Of a DNA stretch of 64,000 nt, positions 42,841 through 55,353 are shown in pieces. Below the pieces are notes generated by a model. That model was not told the DNA's origin. It did no database searches and worked only from the letters and a program-made list of their open reading frames with translations. The translations under genes were made by a program, and so were the position numbers. Source of the stretch: Vanrija pseudolonga (taxonomy: Eukaryota > Basidiomycota > Tremellomycetes > Trichosporonales > Trichosporonaceae); the NCBI RefSeq assembly GCF_020906515.1, contig NC_085850.1, positions 1,054,001-1,118,000 on the forward strand, read 5' to 3'. Each line of letters opens with the position of its first letter. Position 1 is the first letter of the stretch.

Positions 42841-44336
42841 CGAACACTTTTGTGAACACGAAAACGAAACGACTGGACACTCTCTGGCAACGAACCCCAT
42901 CCTTCCACCACTGTTTATTACTTGACCACCCCATCAAACACTTCACTGCAATCTTCTTTGTTTCGTCTCATACTCATACCGTTGGCCGCGAGCCGGCCAG
43001 CGACGGCTTTCCCCCATTCCCACTCCCCCACCCATTGCCCAACTTTTGGTGATTACACTGTTTGATTGCTGCTGGTCCTTGTCCGAGAGTGGGGAGGACT
43101 GGCAGTTGTCATTTGCCCAGCGACCATCCAGTCTGCTTCTCCTTCATTCCTACCATCCTCCTCTGTCATAGTGGCTACAATAGCCCTCTCATATGCACTT
43201 TCAGTGTTGCATCACGACGTCAGATCTGACAATGGCCGACGCAAGGGACTGAAACGTGGTTGTCCAGGCCCGATATGACTTTTTCTTGGTGTGGGATGGG
43301 TTTTTTGCCCTGAAGCTGAAACGTTTGAATGTGAGAGAGGGAAGGCAGCCAGGGCAGGGCAGGCTGGCAGAGGATCGCCATTCGCAGCAGTGACGGTTGG
43401 TCGACGTCGTCGTCGCCCCAGCCAGGCAGTGTGCACAGGCAGCCGGCGGCCAGCTGCAATAGCATTACACGGATTCAAATGTGCACCGCTAATAGGCGAT
43501 CCCTTGAAGCCATGAGTGTGTGGGTTGCCCGCCACTTGTCCCCGTGCCTTTTGGTGCAATATGCAGACTGCTCCCCCCCTTGCGGGCCTGGGATTAGACT
43601 GACTGGGCCAGGACAAGGGGGCCTAGGACCCTTAGACCTTTAGCACATCTTGTCTAAAGTCACGAAAACCAGCGCGGCCAGCAAGCAGAGCGTGCAGACA
43701 CCAGCAAGCACGAGGACAAAACCACAACAACCAGCCAGCACACACTGCACTGCTGCAAAACAACGAACCACCACTTCCTCTCTGCCCGCAACCCCGTTGC
43801 CGCAGACCGCCGCTGCCTTCCTCGACAACGACGGCCACGGCCACCGTCTCACGCATCACGCACCTCTACGGACACTTCATAGCTGCATATCCCCCCTCTG
43901 CGCCAAAACGCCCCCTTCCTCCCACGAGTGTGTGCGAAAACACTCCAGGGGAACCCTCGCTCGCTCGCTCGCTCGCCCCTAACAGCACCCCCGTTACCCC
44001 CGCCTTCAGTCACAGGCTCACTCGAACCCGCCGTCGTCAGCAGCACCGCTACCACTGCAACGACTTTGGTGTCCCCATCTCCACTCGATCAGAGCTTGTA
44101 CACTACTACTCCTACTCCCTCTTTCCATCTCTCGCCTCCAGCGTACGCCGCCGAGCAAGGCCGCAACCGCGTTGCCAAAGCCGCCGCCGCCGCCGACGCC
44201 GCCGCCCATCGCCCGCTCCCCTGTCTCCCCTCATCGTCACCTTCGTCCTCTCCCGCATATTTTATCCTCCAGTGTGCATCGGGGCCAGCACCTTCCCACC
44301 TACGCACGGCACGCCTCGCCCTAGTCGACCAACACG
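42841..44336. other. Intergenic region and chitin synthase leader
   Basis: 1.5 kb with no supportable gene. The distal 700 bases are C-rich on the plus strand with many CAACA, CTCGCTCG and CCGC motifs, as expected for a leader. Short upstream ATGs may be present in the transcript, but its start is not known. Confidence 0.5.
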
Positions 44337-47300
44337 ATGGCGAGCAACCCGTTCCCGCCGACCCAGGCGGCACGGTACACTGATCTGAGCGCGCTCATCC
44401 AGACGCCAGAGAGCAGCAGCACCGCCGCCGCCGGGGGCGAAGCCGCAGCCGCCCGCACCTTCCCCTCCGAGGACACGATTGCCGCCCTCCTCCATGCGCG
44501 TGCTCGTGCAGAGCTGCCCTACACGCGCGTGTCGCCCTCGGGCACCGACTACATCGTCGTCAACCCCCTCCGTGTGCTCTCTGGCCTCAACGACGAGAGC
44601 AGCAAGGGATACGCCGAGGACGTCGCCCGCACCGATGGCGGCATCGGCGGTGACCCCCGCCAGCCGAGCGTGTACGAGCTCGCCGGCCGTGTCTGGCTCC
44701 TCATGAGCCGTCAGCGCGAGACGCAGACGGTCATCTACGAGTATGTTTGAGCTGTGCTAGCTGCTGATCGACGCGAGAGGCGATGACGCTGACAGAGCTG
44801 CGCAGGGGTCTGACAGGTGCTGGAAAGTCGACCACTTCGCGCCATCTCACGACCCAGATCCTCAAGCTTGCGGCAACGTCAAAAGCCCAGCGCAGGCTGG
44901 CCGACCAGGTCTCGCACCTCCTCACACTCCTCGAATCGTTTGGAAACTCGAAAACCCTCATCAACCCGTCGGCCTCTCAGCACGGTCGTTACTTCGAGCT
45001 TCACTTTTCCCCAGAAGGCACACTCGCCGGAGCAAAGGTCCTCCCCTTCGGCCTGAACAAGTGGCGCATTGGACCACTCGAGCAGGAAGAGCGTACTTTC
45101 CACGTCTTTTACCAGCTCCTCGCTGGCGCTAGTCCCGACGAGCGCGAACAGCTCCGCCTCGATGACCCTGACACGTATGCCCTCCTCGCGTCGAGCAACT
45201 GTTACCGTCTCCCCGGTGGACCGTTCTCGGATGACTCGACGCAGCTCGGCGAGCTGCGCGCCGCGTTCGCGTCGCTGGGCTTCAAGATGAAGCACGTCAG
45301 ATCCATCTTCTCGGTCCTTACCGCCATCCTGGTCCTCTCCAACATTACCTTCACCGACACCCGCGCGACTGGCTCGCTCGGCATGACGTCGTACGAAGAG
45401 CACACCACCGTTGTTGAGCGCCACCTCCTCGTCGAGGTGGCTACCCACCTCGGTGTGTCGGCCGAGGAGCTCGAGGCAGTGCTCGTCAACCGCACAAAGT
45501 GGGTGCGCCACGACCTCGCCTCCGTCTTCCTCGATGCCGAGGGCGCCGCCTCGCAGCGTGACTCGCTCATGCGTGACCTGTACGGCATTCTCTTTGCCTT
45601 TGTCGTCGAGATGGCAAACAAGCGCCTGGCGCCTCCACCCAGCGCAGAGACGCTTCAGATCGTGCAGCTCGACGTCCCCGGACACCAGAGCCGAACGCTC
45701 ACGACCGAGCCCAACCAGCGCAACTCGACCCTCTTGACCTCTGCCCCGCTCATCAACGCCAATGGCCAGAATGGCTTTGACGAGTTCTCGGTCAACTTCC
45801 AGAACGAGATTCTCCACTCGTACCTCCTGCGCAGGACGTTTGAGGACAACCTGGGATGGAACGCCGAGATCTCTGCAGACGGCATCAAGCTGCCCCAGGT
45901 CCCCACCATGGACAACGCGGCCTGCGTCGAGCTCCTCCGTGGTGGCCTCCTCGGATCAGAAAAGCTCGCCAAGCACCCTCTCGGTGTCATTGGCGTGCTG
46001 GCCGAGGTCGGTGAGAACATCAAGGGCGAGGACCGCGAGGAGGTCAAGGCCGATGCTGTGGTTCGCAGCCTCACCTCGACCTTTACCGGACACCCATCCT
46101 TCATCGCTCGTCCCCCAACCACCCTTGGTCCCATGCCCAAGGAGGGCCGCATGTTTGGCATCAACCACTACTGTGGCCCCGTGGCGTACGACGCAACCGA
46201 CTTTATCGACCACAACGCCGACGTCTTTGACAAGCAGCTCGTTGGTCTTCTGCGCTCCTCTACCGACTCGTTTGTCACGAAACTCGTGTCGGGCCCCGCA
46301 CTTGCCACCGAGGGCCACCCTCTGGACGACAATATCGTCGTCGAGGCCCAGGTTTCGGTTTCGCCTCTGCGCACCCCGACGCCCATCGCGCACCCTATCG
46401 AGGACCTCGCTCCTCAGGCGTCTGTTGCTTGGCCTATTGACGACTCTGTCCCTCAGCCCGTCTCGGCGCAGATCAACGCCACTCTCGCGACCTTGTTCGA
46501 CACGATTGATCTCACCCGTGTCTGGGGCGTGCACTGCATCAGACCAAACGACTCTGGACACGCCAACTCGTACGATCGCCGTCGCCTCAAGTCGCAGGTC
46601 CGCTCTCTCCTCCTCCCCGACCTGGTCAACCGCCGTCAAGTTGACTACGTCGCCGACTACACTCTCCACCAGTTCTGCATTCGCCACTCGCTTCCTGCGC
46701 AGGACGTTCACCGGACGGTCGAGGATTTTGCTCGCCAGCACGGCTGGTTCCCAGGTACCGACTACGCGATTGGAAACGACCGCGTTTGGCTTGCTTGGGG
46801 TCCCTGGCGCGAGCAGGAGGACCTCCTTCGGTCTACCGAGTCGCGTCACGGCAGCGGAGAGGAGACACTCACGGACACGGAGGAGAAGGGCGCATTGACT
46901 CCTCGCGGTGCCTCTTCTTACGGTCACGGTATCTACGGCAAGGGCGAGCACTACCCGGAGAGCCAGGACAACCTCCTTCGCACCCACTCACGCGGATCCT
47001 ACGGATATGCCGACAGTCCTGACCCAGGAGCAAGCGACCTTTGGCTCGCTTCCCGCAGTGGCCACGACCACGGCGGCGTCGGCGGCGGAGCGGGAGGTGG
47101 AGGCGGTGGTGGTGGTGGTGGTAACCGCGGTGTCGGTGGCTACGACGAGCACGACCCTAGCAACAACAACGGTCCTGGCGCGTTCATCCAGACCGAGAAG
47201 CGCCACCACGCCACTGAGGTCATTGCCACGACTGCGCAGCGTCGTTGGTGGATCCGCATCGTCTGGCTTCTCACCTGGTGGATCCCAAGCTTCTTACTCA

Positions 47301-50300
47301 AGTGGCCTGGCGGCATGAAGCGCGCCGATGTCCGCATGGCATGGCGCGAGAAGGTCGCCATCTGTATCATGATCGGCTTCACCTGCGGCGTCGTCATCTT
47401 CTACATTATCGGCTTTGGCAAGATTCTCTGCCCCGACATGGACAAGGCCTGGAACAGTGGAGAGTTGTTGGCCTACACTGGTGACAATGGCGCTCCTTAC
47501 TACGCCGCCATCGCCGGTAAGGTTTACGACTTCTCCAACTTCTGGAAGCAGGATCATACCAATGGTTTCGGCACGCCGACCAACGAGGCCATCATGGCCC
47601 AGTTTGGTGGACAGAACCTCAACCCCTACTTCCCAGTTCCCCTCTTCGCCGCCCCTGGCTGCAAGGAGCTGTCCAACAACCCCCAGCTTCAGCTCATTCC
47701 CGCCAACATCAGTCTCGTCTCCTTGCCCCAGGCTGTTCACTCGTCTGGAGCGCTCGGAGCATCCAACTCGTACCCCGGCTCCGACTTTGCCAGTAACGAT
47801 TGGTACTGGTCATCTCTGCTCCCCGCTTTGGACAAGCGCTACAAGGGAACATATGTTATCGACAACAAGGACATCCAGAGCGCTATCAGCAACGACGCCA
47901 CAACCTACTGGTCGATCTACAAGGGCAAGATCTTTGACCTCAGCGACTACTTCAACACCATCTCCAAGAACAGCGGCGTTTCTGGCACCAACCTGCCGAA
48001 CTGGGCCTTCCTCGACAAGTCGATCACTGACCTGTTCAAGCAAGGCCAGGGTTCGGACATCTCCAAGGCCTTGGACGAGGCCCTCGCGGCCATGAACGCC
48101 GATGATGCCAAGAACAACCTCGACTGCTTGAACAGCGCCTTCTACATTGGTGGCACCGACTTCCGCAAGACGGCAAGGTGTCTGGTTCAGAACTACATGC
48201 TTTTGGCATTCTCGGTTATCCTCATGACCACGATTGTTGCCAAGTGTAAGTGGACAATGGCCTCGCAAAGGCAAAGCTGACCCCGCCCAGTCTTGGCTGC
48301 TCTCCAGCTTGGCGGCAAGCGCAACCCCGAACTGCTGGACAAGTTTGTCGTCTGTCAGGTGCCTTGTTACACTGAGGGCGAAGAGTCTCTCAAGAAGACG
48401 ATTGACTCGCTTGCGTGCCTCGAGTACGATGACAAGCGCAAGCTCATCTTCATCATCTGTGATGGCAACATTATTGGTTCCGGTAACAACCGCCCTACGC
48501 CTCGTATCGTCCTTGACATTCTCGGTGTCGACCCCAAGGTTGACCCCGAGCCGCTCCTGTTCAAGAGTATCGGTGAGGGCAGCAAGCAGCTCAACTACGG
48601 CAAAGTCTACTCTGGTCTGTACGAGGTCGAGGGCCATGTTGTTCCGTGAGTTTTGCTGCGTTGGAGAGAAGTAATACCCAGCTAACCCCTCCAGCTATGT
48701 CGTTGTTGTCAAGGTCGGCAAGCCCACCGAGACCTCTCGCCCCGGTAACCGTGGAAAGCGTGACTCGCAGGTCCTGCTCATGCAGTACCTCAACCGTGTT
48801 CACTTCGACGCTCCCATGTGCCCCCTCGAGCTGGAAATCTACCACCAGATGCGCAACGTCATTGGTATCGACCCCACGTTCTACGAGTACATCTTCCAGG
48901 TGGATGCCGACACAACCGTTGCCCCGGAATCGCTCAACCGTCTCATCTCTTGCACGGCCGACGACCAGAAGATTATCGGTATCTGCGGTGAGACCAAGGT
49001 TGCCAACGAGCGCGAGTCGTTCACGACCATGATCCAAGTCTACGAGTACTACATTTCGCACCACCTCACCAAGGCGTTCGAGTCGCTGTTCGGCTCGGTC
49101 ACCTGTCTTCCCGGATGTTTCTCGGTCTACCGTATCCGTACCGCCGACAAGGGCCGCCCAGTCATCATCTCGTCGGTCGTCATTGATGAGTATGCCGAAC
49201 CCAACGTCGACACGCTGCACAAGAAGAACCTCTTCTCCCTCGGCGAAGATCGATACCTCACCACGCTCATGATGAAGCACTTCCCAACCTTCAAGATGAA
49301 GTTTACGCCCGACGCTCTCGCCTACACCGTCGCGCCTTCCCGCTGGAATGTGCTCCTGTCGCAGCGTCGTCGTTGGATCAACTCGACCATCCACAACTTG
49401 GTCGAACTGCTCTTCCTGCCCGAGATGTGCGGTTTCTGTTTCTTCTCGATGCGCTTCATCGTCTTCATCGACCTGCTCGGTACCATCATCCTGCCCGCTA
49501 CCTTTACCTACCTCGTCTACCTCATCGTTGTCGTGTCGACGCACAAGGCCCCGATCCCCTATATTTCGATTGGTATGATCGCCGCCGTGTACGGTCTCCA
49601 GGCTGTCATCTTCATCCTCAAGCGCGAGTTCATGCTCGTCGGCTGGATGTTTGTCTACATCCTCGCGTACCCCGTCTACTCGGTCTTCCTGCCCTTATAC
49701 TCGTTCTGGTCCATGGACGACTTCTCCTGGGGTAACACTCGCAAGGTTGTCGGTGAGGGCAGCAACAAGACTGTTGTCTACGACGACGACGAGCGCTTCG
49801 ACGACTCGATGATTCCTCTGCGCACTTTCAAGGAGTATGAGGCCAACGCCTGGGAGACGGCATCGCTTCACTCGGACGGCGAGAAGGAGGCTCGCAGCGA
49901 CTCTGGCCGCACTGGCCGTACGCGCCGCACTCGCAACACCAACTACGCCGGATCGATGCACTCGTCGGCTCGCAACAGCGAGTACAGGGACCACTCTGGC
50001 GGCTCTTCGCGCGTCCACTCGCCCGCCCCCTACATGAACCCGCAGAGCCGTATGCCGTCGATGTGGGGTGGTGGTGGCGCTGGCAGCATGTACGGTGAGC
50101 CGTTCACGCCACCCATGGCGTTCGGCCCCAACCCGTTCAACTCGCCAGCCATGTCGCTCGAGTCGCTTCGGCCCCCTACCGGCGGCATGTTCCCGCCATA
50201 CGCCCCGTCGCCGCTTGCGGGTCCTCCTCGCAACACGATGGTGTCTGCCGGCTTTGGCATGGACCCTGCGCGTGCGAGCAACTACTCGCTTGCGACGACT

Positions 50301-50576
50301 GCCAACCCATTCGGCGCCCCCACGCTCTCAGTCAACCCGAACCCGTCGCCATCGGACGAGGCGGTGCTGAGCGTCCTGCGCAGCTACCTGCTGACCCAGG
50401 ACCTGATGACAGTGTGAGTTTTGGCTGATGCTTGCAAGCTCGAGAAGCCCTGCTGACGTTTCTCCAGAACGAAGAGATCGGCCCGGGAGGCCATCTACGG
50501 ACTATTCCCCAACGCCAACCTGCAAGAGCGCGCGAGTTGGCTCAATGAGAACATTGACAAAATCCTGAGCGAGTAG
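44337..50576 (+). CDS. Chitin synthase with N-terminal myosin-motor-like domain
   Basis: Exons 44337-44740, 44806-48245, 48291-48645, 48695-50413 and 50468-50576 give 2008 residues. It polymerises UDP-GlcNAc into cell-wall chitin at the plasma membrane. Residues 1-800 form a myosin-like motor with the P-loop GLTGAGKST across the first intron. A disordered Gly-rich stretch precedes two membrane helices ([19 protein letters not shown] and [19 protein letters not shown]). A cytochrome-b5-like region ([16 protein letters not shown]) follows. The catalytic domain has [25 protein letters not shown] and QRRRWINST near residue 1620, then a helical cluster ending in [12 protein letters not shown]. The last 55 residues are a DEK-type domain ([30 protein letters not shown]). 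This order defines the motor-bearing class V/VII-type fungal enzymes; the exact paralogue number is not assigned. Confidence 0.94.
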
Positions 50577-51008
50577 TTATAGACATGACCTTGTTCTCTC
50601 CAACTCGGCGCGCCCCACCACCCACACCCCCCCCAACGCACGCACGCACGCCACAGCACACACCACGATATCCCCACTGCCACGACTACCCCGTCTTGTT
50701 CGTCGAGTGGCCCCTCACCTTGCACGCACAAAACACACTCTGATTAATGCCTCTATGTATGAAGGACTTTGCACCGCGCGGCGGGGGAGCGAGGGGCGAG
50801 GGGCGAGCGGCGAAGAGAAGCGAGCGACTTGGCCGAAGCAAACTGACCCGAGGCGGTGTCACCAGCCACACTGACACGATGCTGCACCCACTACGCAACC
50901 ATGCAGTACATCACGCAGTCTACATTCGTGCGTCAATGCCGCCGCATCAATGCCAAGTATATAAAATGGGGTCGTGTCATGGACAATAGATGATGAACAG
51001 GGGTGGGG
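50577..51008. other. Convergent 3' region between chitin synthase and dynein LIC
   Basis: 432 bases holding the two 3' flanks. A C-rich tract with CACACC repeats lies at 50610-50665. No gene is seen. Confidence 0.5.
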
Positions 51009-52930
51009 CTACTTTGCAGCCTTGGTCGGTGAGGTCGGCACGGCCGATACAGGCTTCTTGAGGAGGCCCTGGAACTGTGGAGTGTGAGCGGGGCTCAACA
51101 GACACACGTACGAAATTGTGCAGTGTCTCGTTGCCAGCCGGCGACGACGCGGGTTTTGTCGAGTCCTGCTGGGTGGCGTTAGTGTCGAGTTAACGAGCGG
51201 CAAGAGCAAACTCACCCTCCGGGCCACGCGCACGCGGTCCTTGCTCTCGTCCCCGGCGCCCTCCATCTCCTGCATGGCCTTCTCGACGCCGGGCAGGCTG
51301 AGGCCGCCGGAACCCATGGGGCCGACGACGCCGCCGAAGCGCTCGAGCGCTGCCTCGCTCGCGGGGTTGCTGGCGCCTGTTCCGCCCGCGCCCGCCGCCG
51401 CAGCGGCCGCGCGGAACTGGGCGCGCGGGTCGCGGTTCGGGTCCTTCTGGAGCACGTCGAGCTGGCGCGCGAGGAACGCCTGCTCGCCCTCGCTCGTGGT
51501 GGTGACTGCTGCGCCCGTGGCCGCCTTGGGCCGCTCCGTGTCGGGGATCATGGCCGTCCAGAGGTCCTCGATGCTCTCGGCATCGCTTGCACCAGACACA
51601 CTCGCGTCCCATGCGCGCGCGACGCGCGCCGCGTCGAACCCCTCGCGCAGGACAGTGATCTTGCCGTACGAGTCCCAGCCGGCAGGCACCATGACGGCGT
51701 CGCGGTCGAGCGCGTTCGCCTTGTGGCGGAACGGGAAGCGCGCTGGCGCTGCTGCCGCCGTGGCGTCGGCAGCCGCATTCGCCGGAGGCGAAGCGTACAG
51801 CCGGTGGAAGAGGTACTCGCGCAACAGGCCATACGAGCCGTCCTGCGTCGGCGCAGTGTAGAACAGCGCCGCGCCATACGCGAGACACACGGTCCGGAGC
51901 ACCTGCTGGATCCAGTCGGTGCGCTCCTCCCACCCGCCGCCCTTCATGCCCATCTCGTCGCCGACCGCGTCCATCTGGTCGGCCCGCGTGCACACCACCA
52001 CGAGCGGCACGCCGTGCGGGTTAAGCGTGAGCGTGCCCTGGCCCAGGGGGAGGAGCGGGCCCACGCCGGCGAGCGACGGCGCGGCCGTGCCCGCACCACC
52101 GGCAGCAGGCGCGGGGCCAGCAGGCTCGGCGTAGTGCTGGAGGTAGGACTGCACTGGACACGGGCGTTAGCTCAACTTGTCGCGCGCCGCCCACGCAACT
52201 TACATCTCTCCCGCAGCTCGTCGCCCTCGCCGCCAACGCGCGCGGCCCACTCGTCCACCCACTGTAGCCACGTGAGCAGCTCCTTGATCATGCTGCTCGG
52301 CTTGGTCCAGTCGAGCACAATGACGACGGCCGTGTCCTAGTATGTGTCAGTGATGCGGGTCAGAAGCCGCCACAGCCAAAAGCCCAGCCCACGCACAGGT
52401 AAAGGCCTTGGCGGGAGCGAGACGTCGATCAGGCGGAGGAGGCTGGGGTGCGACGAGGGCGGGTAGAAGATGGATACTGGGGGTGCTGCGTCTGCGGTGG
52501 GGTGGGTCAGCTCAGCTGTTTTGTCTTGCTCGCGCGCATCGCTACACTCCGTTCGCCCGCGCTCGCGCTCACCCTCGTCGCCGTCGGCGGCCTGCAGCAC
52601 ATCATACCCCACGGCGAGCGCGTCACTCCTCGCGCCCCGCCGCCGCCCGACGAGCCGGTCGAGCAGGTGGCTGCGCCCGCGATTCCGCTCGGCGAGGAGC
52701 ACGACGTTCTTTCTCCCGAGCGCCTTTTGGCGGTCGGCGCTCCGCAGGATGTCGGTCCACAGGTCTGGTGGTGCCGGTTTTGAAGGGCCAGCAACGGCCG
52801 CGGCAGCGAGGGACGCGAGCGGTGCGGCAGCGCTCGCGCTGGCGGGCGAGGGCGACGCAGGGCTCGATACCGCTGCTGATGCTGCTGCTCGCCGCGCGGG
52901 CGAGGGCGCGGTCGGTGTCGTTGCCTGCAT
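51009..52930 (-). CDS. Cytoplasmic dynein light intermediate chain
   Basis: Exons 52930-52573, 52491-52397, 52336-52204, 52153-51216, 51168-51112 and 51074-51009 give 548 residues. The DLIC family links dynein heavy chain to cargo adaptors through a Ras-like domain and a C-terminal adaptor-binding helix. Seen here are an Ala/Ser/Pro-rich start, LWTDILRSADR, then KNVVLLAERNRGRS where the P-loop should be, DTAVVIVLDWTKPSSMIKELLTWLQWVDEW, VPLVVVCTRADQMD (the NKxD-like position) and LYGAALFYTAPTQ-type sequence, followed by YGKITVLREGFD. The P-loop lacks the usual GK[ST] lysine, suggesting weak or lost nucleotide binding, as in many fungal members. The C-terminus (ETLHNFFQGLLKKP) matches the adaptor helix. 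Confidence 0.86.
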
Positions 52931-53175
52931 TGGTGTTTGGTTGTTGTCAAAGGCTGGCTGGCTGTGGTGGCCCGTGTTTCGACCTCGTCGTGGTGGTCGT
53001 CGTGTCGTGGTCGTCGCGTTAGTGGCAACACGCGCGTGCTTTTGCTCCCGTCACAACAACGACTGCCATACACTTTTGATGCATCGTCGTCTCTCAACAT
53101 GAAATTGTGCTTTTATGGGTGCTTTACTGCGCTTGCTATTGTGTTGTTTCTCGTGAACCATGCTACGGACGCCTA

Positions 53176-55353
53176 CTACTGATAGCCCTGGTACTCGCCC
53201 TCGTATCCATACACGCCAGGCTGCTGCTCAAACCCGCCCTGTGGCCAGTAGCCCTGGGGGTAGAAGACGCCGCCCTCGGCACCAGTAGCGTACGGGTTGT
53301 ATCCTGGAGGATAGTAGCCCTGCACAAAGCTGTCGGGGGTGCCGGTTGGGAGGGGCACGCCGTGTGCCAGCTGGGCCGAGTCGGCCGTCGCGTCCGAGGA
53401 TGGCGACTTGTCGTCACCACGGATAGGAGGACGAATCGCAACCTTCTGGTTGGGGCGAGGGGGCATGAAGTAGCCCATTTGGCCACCAGCGTACGGGTTG
53501 AGGGGCGAGCCGGCGCGCGGGCGGAGCGCCGGGTTGAAACCTTGACCTGGGCCTGGGACGGGTCCACCGTTGGGGAAGAAGCTCGGTCCAGAGAACGAGC
53601 CTCGGGGTTGGAATGAGGGCTCGGGGGTGTAAGGCTGGGGAGGGAAGCCACGGCCGTGGAAACCGGAGCCAGATGGGGGGCGGAAGTTTGGGTTGGGAGC
53701 GCCGCCAGCGCCAGACGAGCCAGCGGGGTAGAACTCGGCGGGCATGTAGCCGCTGCTGATCGACCCGTTGTCGCTGCCGAGGGCGTGCACTGGCGACGGG
53801 TTGGACGGCGTGAAGGGCGGAGGGATGGGGCTGTCAGAGACGGGGGCCGCGCCAGATGCCTCGGATGCAGCTGCCTCGGACGGCGGGTTGGTCGTCGCGG
53901 CCTGCGAGGGCGGGGTTGTTGATGGTGCCCGCGCCTCAACGGCTACACCACCACCGGCACCTCCAGGAAGACGGATCGTGACTGCGGTACCGTCACCAAG
54001 CAACGACTCGGCGGCAGGCTGGGTCGCTGTGCCCTCGAGGGCCTTGTTGGCGCGATCGGGGGACGGCTCGGGCGTTGGCAGGTGGGCGAGGGCATGGGCG
54101 TGGTGGAAGCCGCCGCGGAAGCCACCACGCATAAACGCTCCACGGCCACGACCACGGAACGGGCGGCCACCGCGCACATCATCCGAAGCAGAAAACTCTG
54201 CAAAACCGTCATGGCCCCACTTGGTCGTTTCCGACTCGCGAGGGTGGCGACGCCCCTGGCCGTTGGCCAGCTGGGGTTCGAGCTTGTCCATCTCGGCCAG
54301 GCGCGCGCCGTTGGTAGACTGCGGTGTGGGTGGTGTAGATGTAGAGTGCTGAGGTTGCTGCTGCTGTTGCTGCTGGAGGTGCTGCTGCTGGAGGTGCGGG
54401 GGAGCGAATGGCCCGAACCCAAAGCCGCCTCGACCGCGTCCTCGAGGCACTCCCCGGAACGCTCCGCGAGGGACTCCACGCGGTGCACCGCGTCCACGCC
54501 AATGACCAGCCATGTTGCCCGGTCCCGAGAAGCTGCCCTCGCCAACTCTCTGGTCGTGCATCCAAAAGTTGCCGACTCGAGGGGTGACTTTGGGGTCGAC
54601 AGCCACGCGCGGGTATGCGACGCGGCTGTTGCGAACTGGACCGGCAGGCGGAACAGGGTCATCAAGCGTGATCGCAGAGGTCGAAGCAGCGAGCGACGTG
54701 TCGACAGCGTCGTCGGCGGCCGCAGGTGTCGAGGGCTCCGACTTGGATGTGGACGCCGCCGCAGTGGTGGTTGCCGCCTCGGTGGCTGACGTCGGATCCG
54801 AAGCAGCAGCTGGAGCAGCAGCGGCGCCGCTCGCCTCGGCTGCCTTGCGCAGCTTGCGTGCAGCCTTCTGCTTGTCGCGCTTTGCCTGAAGCTTCTCCTC
54901 GAGACGCTTCCTCTCCTCGTCGGTGAGCTCGCGTGACACCTTGCCGCCGCGACCGCGACCGCGGCCACGGATGGACATGCCTCGCGCCGCGCCCCAGTTG
55001 CCACGGGACAGGTCGTCGAACGAGACCTCGGGCAGGTTGTCGACCGGGTCATCGGCCCACGCGGCGGGGGTTGTCGAGTTGGCGTCTGGAAACGTGGGCG
55101 CCGCGCTCGCGGCGGGGGTTGGCTTGCTTCGTGTCGAGGCGTCTGATGCGCGCGCCGGTGCGCCCTCAGCCTCTGAAGCGCTTCCGCCGTCCGAGTCGGA
55201 ACCTGCGCGGCGGCGCGACTTGCGCTTTGGCTTGGGCTTTGTCTTCTTGGGCTTTGGCGCGGCGTGGGTCGTCGAAGTCGCCGTCGTCGCTCCAGTCGTA
55301 GCGGGCGCCGCGGCGATCACTGGTGCAGCCGCTGGCGTTGCGTTGTCGGCCAT
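53176..55353 (-). CDS. Barentsz/CASC3-like exon junction complex protein
   Basis: One exon, 725 residues. The two halves of the Btz/SELOR motif that wraps the helicase eIF4AIII are both present: TPRVGNFWMHDQRV near residues 255-268 and TTKWGHDGFAEF near residues 375-386. They are separated by about 105 residues rich in RGRG, Pro and a Gln run. In animals Barentsz is a core exon junction complex subunit needed for mRNA localisation and stability. The rest is low complexity: a Lys/Arg-rich N-terminal patch, LTDEERKRLEEKLQAKRDKQKAARK (a charged helix, given here only in part as context), RGG-like repeats and a Tyr/Gly/Pro tail ending in YEGEYQGYQ. Absence of introns is unusual for this window. 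Identity rests on the bipartite motif. Confidence 0.78.
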   Translation of the reverse strand: MADNATPAAAPVIAAAPATTGATTATSTTHAAPKPKKTKPKPKRKSRRRAGSDSDGGSASEAEGAPARASDASTRSKPTPAASAAPTFPDANSTTPAAWADDPVDNLPEVSFDDLSRGNWGAARGMSIRGRGRGRGGKVSRELTDEERKRLEEKLQAKRDKQKAARKLRKAAEASGAAAAPAAASDPTSATEAATTTAAASTSKSEPSTPAAADDAVDTSLAASTSAITLDDPVPPAGPVRNSRVAYPRVAVDPKVTPRVGNFWMHDQRVGEGSFSGPGNMAGHWRGRGAPRGVPRGAFRGVPRGRGRGGFGFGPFAPPHLQQQHLQQQQQQQPQHSTSTPPTPQSTNGARLAEMDKLEPQLANGQGRRHPRESETTKWGHDGFAEFSASDDVRGGRPFRGRGRGAFMRGGFRGGFHHAHALAHLPTPEPSPDRANKALEGTATQPAAESLLGDGTAVTIRLPGGAGGGVAVEARAPSTTPPSQAATTNPPSEAAASEASGAAPVSDSPIPPPFTPSNPSPVHALGSDNGSISSGYMPAEFYPAGSSGAGGAPNPNFRPPSGSGFHGRGFPPQPYTPEPSFQPRGSFSGPSFFPNGGPVPGPGQGFNPALRPRAGSPLNPYAGGQMGYFMPPRPNQKVAIRPPIRGDDKSPSSDATADSAQLAHGVPLPTGTPDSFVQGYYPPGYNPYATGAEGGVFYPQGYWPQGGFEQQPGVYGYEGEYQGYQ

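Noticed and set aside
44783-44805. ATG giving a chitin synthase that starts just before the P-loop
   Set aside because: It lies inside a good intron; the upstream exon from 44337 supplies motor-domain sequence and joins in frame.
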